Assembly (NCBI RefSeq): GCF_030247185.1
Contig: NC_080572.1
Span: 209,465,435-209,529,434 of the forward strand
DNA: 64,000 nucleotides
Reading direction: 5' to 3'
Origin: Malaya genurostris
Taxonomy: Eukaryota > Arthropoda > Insecta > Diptera > Culicidae
How positions within the stretch are numbered: the first letter of the stretch is position 1; each line of letters opens with the position of its first letter. Shown here piece by piece: positions 57,600-64,000 of the stretch. Both the position numbers and the translations under genes were made by a program. The notes below the pieces were generated by a model. It was not told the DNA's origin. It worked only from the letters and a program-made list of their open reading frames with translations, and did no database searches.

Positions 57600-59532
57600 A
57601 AAATGACGCTTCAGTCGCCTTAAATAAGGCACGGCTGGGTGTTCTTTGTATGTCAAGTGAAAGTGCGTTATATTTTATTGGACCAACAAAAAAAATCCTT
57701 CTTTGACCAATGTTTGCGACTGCTGGAACGCAAAGCAGCTTGTTACTACGACGTGTAGTTCGAGAGTGAGTTAAAGTTGGAAACTGTAAATTATGGTGAG
57801 TTGATGGGTTGTGTAGGATATCAGGAGCGAACAGTAATGTTTGAACATCACGTAACTATGCTAGAGGTAATGTTATGGGTATTATCGGAGTACAACAATA
57901 AGCTTGAAAACAGTAGAGGTTTATTGAAGATGATTTTGAGAAACCCGTTTTGTAGAGTTTTATTTTTTTTAATGAGAGCTAGCGGCACGCTTAGGAACAT
58001 ATGACTTGACCCTCCGCAAAATACCGCAGTAGGATGCCACATGTTTTTCAATAGATTTAATATGGTGAATCCAGGTTAACGTGGGGTCAAAATATACACC
58101 CAAATATTTGAAACAGTATACTTTTTCAATAATATAATGTCCCAATTTAGAATAACGATGGATTGGCATTACTTTTCTTATAGACCGGAAAACCGTATAT
58201 TTAATTTTTTTTAGATTTAAGGACAATAAATTTGCACTAAAATATTGATCTAATATACTTAAATCGCTCTCCATTGAGTTTATAATAGAATGGATGTCAT
58301 TGTTAGGAAAAAAATAGAGCTGTGTCATCGGCAAATAACCGCGAAGTCCCTGTGAGTTGCAGGTTACCTGTATCATTAATATACAAAAGAAATAATAGTG
58401 ATCCTACATTGCTACCCTGTGGCACTCCAATGTTTATGGCAGCAAGATTGCTACAGTTGCCCTCGATGGACAAAAAATTGTTTTCTGTTTGTCAAGTAGC
58501 TACTGATAATAGAGTTCGCGATGCCCCTGATGCTGTAGCACAGAAATTTGAGTAAGAGGATACTGTGATCCAAAATGTCAAAGGCTTTTTCGAGATCTAA
58601 AAAAAAGGATCCAATCATGTTTTTTTGGTCAATCTAGCTCTTTATATTATCTACTAATTTTATGATAGCGGTATGTGTGCTAGAATCTTGTCTAAAGCCA
58701 TACTGAAGTTTATATAGGAAACTATGTTTGTTTAAAAATTCGAGAAGTCTATTAACCAATAGTTTTCAAAGATTTTGTTGAAGACGGACAGAGTCGATAT
58801 AGGACGATAATTAATACAATCACAACGTTCACTAGACCTATAAACAGGAATAACTTTGGCCACTTTGAGGCAGTCAGGGTAATAGCCAGTCTGAACAATC
58901 ACATTGAAACATTGAGAGAGAATTCTAGCGAATATAACAGGGTTACTTTTTAGCACACTTGCAGAGATGTTGTCGGAGCCACTGCTCTTTTCATTGTCCA
59001 AATTTTGCATCAGTAGAATGACTTCGCTAGAAGATGACGGACGTAAGAATATAGAACCACTAACACGACGAACATTATCAGTAGGACAAACAGTTGGATT
59101 TATACGAATATTTTTAGCTAATTCTTGGCCGATAGTGGAGAAAAAATTGTTGAATATCTCACAAACTTCAGAGTTTACATTAATTTTGTTACCATTGTGA
59201 ATCGAATTTATCTTGTCACTTTTATTTGTTATTAAAAATGTATTTTTTAGATTTCTCCAAAATTTTGATTGATGTGTGTTTGTAAGAAGGTTTTCAAAAT
59301 ATGCTTTCTTGCTATTCCTTTTCATGATATCGACCTTTTTAGATATATGTAATAGCATTTGTTTAAGGTGTTGGTCCTGTGAGTTTGCTCTAACACGCTG
59401 GAGATATTTTCGTTTAATTTTTACTAGAGTCCACAGATCCAAATTCATCCATGGACAATGAGAACCTTTCACTTTAACTGTTTTTGAAATTATTCTCGTA
59501 TGTTTTTCAAGTTGGGAGTTATATACATGCAC
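57600..59532 (-). pseudogene. L2/CR1-like non-LTR retrotransposon, RT relic
   Basis: On the minus strand 59532-58732 (266 codons) reads from the linker (HCPWMNLDLWTLVKIKRKYL) to the first RT blocks: EKSSGSDNISASVLKSN, LKVAKVIPVYRSSE and INYRPISTLSVFNKIFE. Across several indels follow SIEGNCSNLAAINIGVPQGS and LLFLLYINDTG (about 58400-58490), LFADDTALFF at the catalytic box (about 58310-58340), YCFKYLGVYFDPTLTWIHH (58376-57969), and the C-terminal TRRSNKLLCVPAV to about 57610. The endonuclease is not in the window, so the copy is 5'-truncated. Wording fits L2/jockey-group elements; the exact clade is uncertain. Confidence 0.75.
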
Positions 59533-59571
59533 TGTAGATTAAGAACAGTTTTAACGTCGTCTATGACATCA

Positions 59572-59735
59572 ATACTATTAATGAGAATGATGAGATTTTC
59601 TACGACGCTTGATGGATCAAAATCATGTGTCAAGATAGCTTATATGACCTCGGATACATTCGAATCATTAAATAAAATAAAGCAGGGCGCTGCGCTCTCT
59701 AATTTTCTATTTAGTATAGCGCTCGAAGATTAGGT
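59572..59735 (+). pseudogene. RTE-type RT fragment
   Basis: TLDGSKSCVKIAYMTSD and KQGAALSNFLFSIALED correspond to TLEGSKLNVKIAGTTSD and KQGDALSNLLFNIALDG of the relic at 19316-20967. The DNA aligns without large gaps over about 160 bp. The aspartate in the QGD block has become alanine. Confidence 0.75.
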
Positions 59736-60063
59736 GTGCAGAAAATTTCTGCAGTTTTTCGAATACCTGGTTTGCTTCTGTGCTCAATACTCGGTGGTGA
59801 AGTAGAACATGAAGAAGTGTGGAAACACATGCTTTTCGAGCTTCACTAGATATATAATGCACTAGGCATGTACTAATAATACCTGAAAACCAACCATTCG
59901 TTCAGTAATCAGGTTTTAATACTGATCAAATCTATCAGCTATCAACTTTTGTGCAAGTCACAAATGATAGTGGTGAGTGGTTCTCGATTCTCTTGATATC
60001 TAAACGAATAAATTTAACTATGCTACGGATTTTGTTTGATAAAAAAAAACTATTGAAAAAACC
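59736..60063. other. Unassigned DNA
   Basis: Possibly a further RTE remnant at its start; otherwise nothing recognised. Confidence 0.35.
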
Positions 60064-60220
60064 ACTTCTTATTCATTTAGGGGTTAGCCAAATTTTATGC
60101 TAGGGCACATAACCGTTTTTATTATTTTTACGTTTCATCTTTGACTCATCAATGCAGAGCAGTTCAAATTGAACTGCTTAGTGCTAAACTCGGCAGTTCA
60201 ATTTGAACCGCTAAGCAGAC
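60064..60220 (+). repeat. Dispersed repeat with nested palindromes, related to 48438-48530
   Basis: After the shared GCACATAACCGTTTTT and ACGTTTC words it carries AGCAGTTCAAATTGAACTGC and GCAGTTCAATTTGAACCGC (60159-60215). Each is close to palindromic, and together they form an inverted repeat. The family is not named. Confidence 0.6.
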
Positions 60221-60486
60221 GTAAAGTTTCTGCTATTTACAGAACACTTTTTGTTTTGCAACGGAGTGCAACGTCTTTTCTGACGTGCCGAACGAAAACG
60301 TGTTTTCGACTATTTCTGGCCGATGCTACTTCTTATTACTTTGTAGTCAAGTAAATTAATCTTCGAAGAAACTATAAACATTTTTGACGTAGGACTAAAG
60401 ACGGTCCCAGAAAGTATGGACGCAACCAAAAACCGCTGCCATTTCGCAATGGTTCAGAATCTGTCAATTTTTATGGCTGCGTTCTG

Positions 60487-61182
60487 ATGTTTACACTCTT
60501 CTCTAACCACTTGTGCAGTTGTTTATTCGTTTTCATTAATTTGTTTCGAAATACGTGGACTTTCAGCAGAACAAAAAAAATTGTGTACAAACGGTGCACA
60601 GAACGCGGATTGTCACTGAGAAAGATAGCAAAAATGGAAGGAGTAAGTGAAAAAGCCGTGCGAAATGCAATCAGGAAGTTCGGTGAGGATAACACCTTCG
60701 AGGATAAACCGAAAACGGGTCGAAAAAAAGGTCCTGCTAACCCTCAGTTGGATAAACGTATACTGAAGGCGTTCGAGCAAAAGAAGAAGGTTTCAGTTCG
60801 GGATGTGACCAAAAAAGTGGGCACTTCGAAGTTAAATGTTCTTCGTGCTAAAAAACGTTTGAATCTTCGAACCTATAGGAAGCAGAAACAACCAAATCGT
60901 AGTCCGAAACAAGAAGCATAAATCAGGCCGAGGGTTCGATTCTTGCTGGAAATTTGAACTGCATAATCATGGACGACGAAACCTACGTGAAACTCGATTA
61001 CAAATCCTTGCCGGGACCACAATTTCATACGGTGCGAGAAGGGCAAGTGTTAAACCAGTCTGAGACATCGATTGAAGTCGAAAAATTTGGTAAGAAAGCT
61101 ATGGTCTGGCAAGCAATTTGTAGCTGCGGTAAGATTTCGAAACCCTTCATCACCACTGCTTCAATGAACAGCAAAATATTCT
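60487..61182 (+). pseudogene. DD37E-type transposase, interrupted by the retroposon
   Basis: 60487-60921 encodes the N-terminal DNA-binding half with two helix-turn-helix-like parts: ERGLSLRKIAKMEGVSEKAV and KKVSVRDVTKKVGTSKLNVL. After a stop and frameshift near 60920 the catalytic half begins: IMDDETYVKLDYKSLPG with the first aspartate, KKAMVWQAICSCGKISKPF, and TASMNSKIF, where the retroposon enters at about 61182. Beyond it only the last residues KKVRQLVYNG and a stop are found (62048-62080). The second aspartate and the acidic third residue are missing, so the DD37E label rests on the MDDETY-type wording known from mosquito elements. Confidence 0.75.
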
Positions 61183-62046
61183 GTTTTTTTTTTTTTAATT
61201 TTTTTATTCAGGCTAATTTGCGTACAAGCTTTACGTGGCCGTATGAGCTATGTTTTTATTAGATAAAATATTTTTTTTACCGTTAGATCTCGTTGTCACC
61301 CTTTTTCTAGGGGGAAAGGAGCTTCCATTTTTATCTTGCGATGATTGAGGGGCGCTTTGTCCGTGGCTCATCTCGTCCTCCATTGCCGCATCGGTGGTAT
61401 CGTTGTTGGTTTCCGTTTTTTCTTCGTTTTCCTTGTGATTTGCATTTTTGGGTTGGTTGTTAGTTGCTGTAGACGCGCCTTGTTGTGCATTAATTGCAGT
61501 TGTTGGTTGGTTTGATGGTACAACAGGAGTACTGCGCTCACTAGTTTCCGTTGTTGGGCGGTTGTCCTTGTGTTTGTTTAAAGATATCCTTTTCGCAGTT
61601 TCAGTGCAATGTTTGCCGTAGTGTGCAGGTTGTTCACAAAACTGACATGTAACCAACTGATTTTCATAGGTAATCAACGTTTTACAAGGACGTGTCCCAC
61701 CTTGACCACAAATGATGTAAGATGGAATTGCTTTACGTAGTGGCATACGTACCACTCGCGCGCCATTCCGGATACCCTGGAAAAAATCCGCCATACTTCC
61801 CTTTCGATGGAAAGAACTTCTCTTTCACGTTTGAACATAATGTACACACAGTTAGACGCCTTGTTGAATTGAATCTCACTTACATCATTAACATTTAGAT
61901 GCATTCGTTCCTTAAGCAAAAATTCAATTTCGGTTGCTGCTGGTCTTTGCAGCGCTTAAAATCAATACAAATTGAATTTGGCCTTGTAGGCCAAGTTTCA
62001 GGCTTTGTTAAATCGTATTTACCCATTTCGTACACTCTATTGTTCA
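61183..62046 (-). mobile_element. Gag-only (ORF1-only) retroposon, copy 3
   Basis: On the minus strand it runs from a truncated leader (TGAACAATAGAGTG) through the gag-like ORF to CGGCCACGTAAAGC, TAGCCTGAATAAAA and an A-rich tail (T-run 61183-61208). It has the same ORF-to-tail junction as copies 1 and 2. No target-site duplication is seen, and part of the host transposase is missing at the junction, so integration or later change deleted target DNA. Confidence 0.85.
61231..62030 (-). pseudogene. Gag-like ORF1 protein, copy 3 (internally deleted)
   Basis: The C-terminal frame (61794-61231) is open: FFQGIRNGARVVRM, IPSYIICGQGG, CQFCEQPAHYGKHC (CCHC) and the Thr/Asn-rich tail to PPRKRVTTRSNGKK. 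The upstream frame (61919-61674) reads LLKERMHLN-type start MLKERMHLNVNDVSEIQ, VYIMFKRE and then directly REVLSIEREVW. The residues between KRE and GEVLSIE in copy 2 (about 65 codons, including IEVRVHNLP) are absent, so about 0.2 kb was deleted near 61824. A frameshift follows as in copy 2. The N-terminal MGKYDLTKPETWP region is visible at 62030-61980. Confidence 0.8.
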
Positions 62047-62217
62047 GAAGAAGGTGCGCCAGCTAGTCTACAATGGCTAAGTAGCAAATGTTGAGAATAA
62101 TATTCTGTTGTTGTAGTCTAATATTATCAGTATATCGAATAAAATTTGAATATCTAACACTTGTGAATTATTTACAGCGAAATCAAAGTGCGTCCATAAT
62201 TTCTTGGACAGTCTTTA

Positions 62218-63055
62218 CGTATTTGTTTTCTATGTAGGGGTGCGAATCCAAAATACAGAAAATAAAACCTTACAAACACCTACAGCTTAGCTGATTACAA
62301 ATATATTATCGATGTCATTACACTAACTGTTTAGAAATATTTCTACGCATTAATTCGATCAGATAAAATTATATATTCTAGATAATTGGCGATTGTATCT
62401 TCAATTAGTGACGAACAATGTCTAATTTTCCTTGTTTCCCAAGCCTCTAACAGAGACGACAGTTTTGTATACATAAGTGAACGGTTTTCGTAAGATTTCC
62501 ACTTTTCAATGTGTGCGCGAAAATCGCTTTTATAAAACAAGAATCAGTACATAACCGATCTGCACCCTGTGTGGGTTGTAGAGCCGTAGAGAAAGTTGCT
62601 CCTGCATATCAGCAAGCGTAATTTCCACGGATTTATTTTATATGCCGTTCGCCTCGCATGAGAGAGTTTTCAAACTCTTAAAATCAGAGTTTACAGTCTG
62701 TGCAAAAAAGAACAAACGAAAATTCTTAAATTTAGTAAGGATCTTTTTAAAACAATCGAAACAACTTTCGTGAGACGTCACGAGTTAATTCCAACGCCTG
62801 ATATTTGAACGACTTTTCCTTAATTTCAGATGGACTATAACATACAAACCAGTCCTTACCCTTTCATTCTGCTACATATGCAGCACCAGACAAGGCACGA
62901 GATTGGAACTTGTGACCATCTCAACTTTTGTCTATCATTAAATCCACTTTTGATCTATGATGCCAAAAAGAGATTAATAAAAATCTCCGAAGGTCGGAAA
63001 AAAATTTCATCGAATGGTTTTAGGATTCATGTCCAATCAAAACAAAATTAAATAC
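62218..63055. other. Unassigned DNA
   Basis: No domain recognised in the short frames on either strand. Confidence 0.4.
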
Positions 63056-63432
63056 CTGTTGCAGGTGACAGTTTTGTGGGGTGGCAGACAACAAAGAAAC
63101 CCCCCCGATGACCCTCCGACAAGGCAGCGGATTGGGGCAGGCCTAATGAGCCACCCGGAAAACAAGCAAGGAATACGATTCGGGAAAATCGGCATCGACC
63201 TAGGCAGGATGCCGGACTGCCCACCCCGACCTAGTGAAAATAGTTCAATCTGATCCGGTAGGCACAAAAAAAAGAGAAGCACAACGAGTAAGGTAGATCC
63301 ATCAAGTGTAGAGGGATTTACGTCTTGAAAGGCTTGGGAAGAACGGCCATGGATTGAGCTACAAGGAGATGTTTGCTAGATACAACAAACAACACCACCG
63401 GACTAGGCTGATAGGTAAGGTAAGGTAAAGTA
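63056..63432 (+). mobile_element. 3' end of a truncated retroposon with (TAAGG)n tail
   Basis: A sharply more GC-rich block (GGGTGGCAGACAACAAAG, ACCCCCCCGATGACC) starts at about 63060 and ends in TAGGTAAGGTAAGGTAAAGTAAG (TAAGG repeats at 63413-63433). Short-repeat 3' tails of this type are typical of RTE elements and of SINEs that use them. No coding domain is recognised, so it is a 5'-truncated LINE 3' end or a SINE. Confidence 0.45.
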
Positions 63433-63636
63433 AGTATCCAATCGAAACCTCAGCGGTCAAAAAATCACTAATCGAGTCTTAGAAATGTATGATTGGCCCA
63501 CAACATTGAAACCGCTGCTATCTCAACGTCACGTACAAAAACACAAGGCTTGGACTGAAGAAAATCAATATCGCAATTGGACTAAAGTTGCTTCTCCTAT
63601 GTAGTAGCTTTATAGTCGTGGGAGTATAGCTTAAGG

Positions 63637-63805
63637 CAGGGCCGCCGAGAAGAGGGGGAAAAGGGAGAAATCCCTCCGGGCCCGGGCTTTTTCAGGGGGC
63701 CGGAAATTCGAAGATTCCTATGCTCAAAATTTATTTCAATTTTCATTTTTATGGGCCCGTAATATTGCAGTCCCCCCGGGCCCGAATTTTCTCCCGGCGG
63801 CCCTG
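63637..63805. mobile_element. hAT-like MITE, GC-rich
   Basis: The 169-bp insert has ends CAGGGCCGCCGAGA and TCCCGGCGGCCCTG (13 of 14 pair). Similarity continues inward with GGGCCCGGGC and CCCCGGGCCCG. The adjacent 8-mers GCTTAAGG and GCAGTAGG match at 5 of 8, weak support for an old 8-bp duplication. CAGGG starts are usual for hAT elements. Confidence 0.65.
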
Positions 63806-64000
63806 GCAGTAGGCTAAAGTGAGGGAAAGATGCCGCATTTTTCTTTAAATTGAGATAGAATGAACAGGAAGTAACGAATCGCTACTGGGAGTTTTTTTTT
63901 TGAAAATATTATCATAATAATCAATGATTATCATAATAAATTATTAGCAACAAAAGAATTATTTCGTGAGAGATAGCGGAGTGAGATACCACTTATTGTG

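Larger units (their letters stand above)
60398..62215 (+). mobile_element. Tc1/mariner (DD37E-type) transposon split by a retroposon
   Basis: The outer ends are AAGACGGTCCCAGAAAGTAT at the left and, in reverse complement, AAGACTGTCCAAGAAATTAT at the right, both followed by GGACGCA. TA lies outside each (60396-60397 and 62216-62217). The element contains a transposase relic and a minus-strand gag-only retroposon (61183-62046). Without the retroposon about 955 bp remain, so internal sequence has been lost too. Confidence 0.85.

Noticed and set aside
60925..60950. tRNA B-box-like GGGTTCGATTC
   Set aside because: It lies in the transposase reading (PRVRFLLE) and has no A box or acceptor stem partner.
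1..64000. CRISPR arrays, operons or bacterial genes
   Set aside because: Eukaryotic retrotransposons, MITEs and low coding density throughout; the tandem arrays lack unique spacers.

Overview
The window looks like transposon-dense intergenic (or intronic) DNA from an insect, most likely a culicine (Aedes-like) mosquito. It is AT-rich. I see no convincing host gene and no tRNA or rRNA. Almost everything recognisable is a mobile element or a repeat. The mosquito call rests on the mix of elements: I-, LOA-, CR1-, RTE- and L2-like non-LTR retrotransposons, Tc1/mariner elements including two transposase relics of the type usually called DD37E in mosquitoes, and a high-copy repeat ending in CACTAGGTGGATTAA. 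This is inference; I could not search a database.

Layout. 1-5130: the end of a long interspersed repeat, then mostly unassigned AT-rich DNA with one hAT-like MITE. 5131-9019: a decayed LOA-type retrotransposon interrupted by a 1.1 kb gag-only retroposon (copy 1). 10889-13960: a CR1-type element on the minus strand, itself interrupted. 15409-16386: a pogo/Tigger-like MITE. 17439-19090: a Tc1 element with complete ends, a dead transposase and a possible 77-nt intron. 19316-20967: an RTE-type relic. 22966-30075: gag-only retroposon copy 2, directly abutted by a nearly intact 6.0 kb I-clade element with a 14-bp target-site duplication. 31265-41890: a 32-bp-arm hairpin, copies of the long repeat, a DD37E-type transposase relic, further MITEs and a 3' fragment of the LOA family. 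41902-43286: a 9-bp satellite. 44450-50300: small inverted-repeat elements and unassigned DNA. 51425-53910: a 42-bp minisatellite carrying a mariner deletion derivative. 56331-56672: a foldback element. 57600-59750: L2-like and RTE relics. 60398-62215: a DD37E-type element split by gag-only retroposon copy 3. The end carries a retroposon 3' tail and another hAT-like MITE.

The most interesting signal is a small retroposon family with three copies here (5978-7106, 22966-24026, 61183-62046). Each has one gag-like ORF (RNA-binding region plus a CCHC knuckle) followed directly by a short 3' tail, with no endonuclease or reverse transcriptase. That tail is closely similar to the 3' tail of the I-clade element at 24049-30075, which encodes all the enzymes. 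One of the gag-only copies lies immediately beside that element in the same orientation. The simplest reading is a non-autonomous, ORF1-only retroposon that uses the I-clade machinery through a shared 3' recognition tail.
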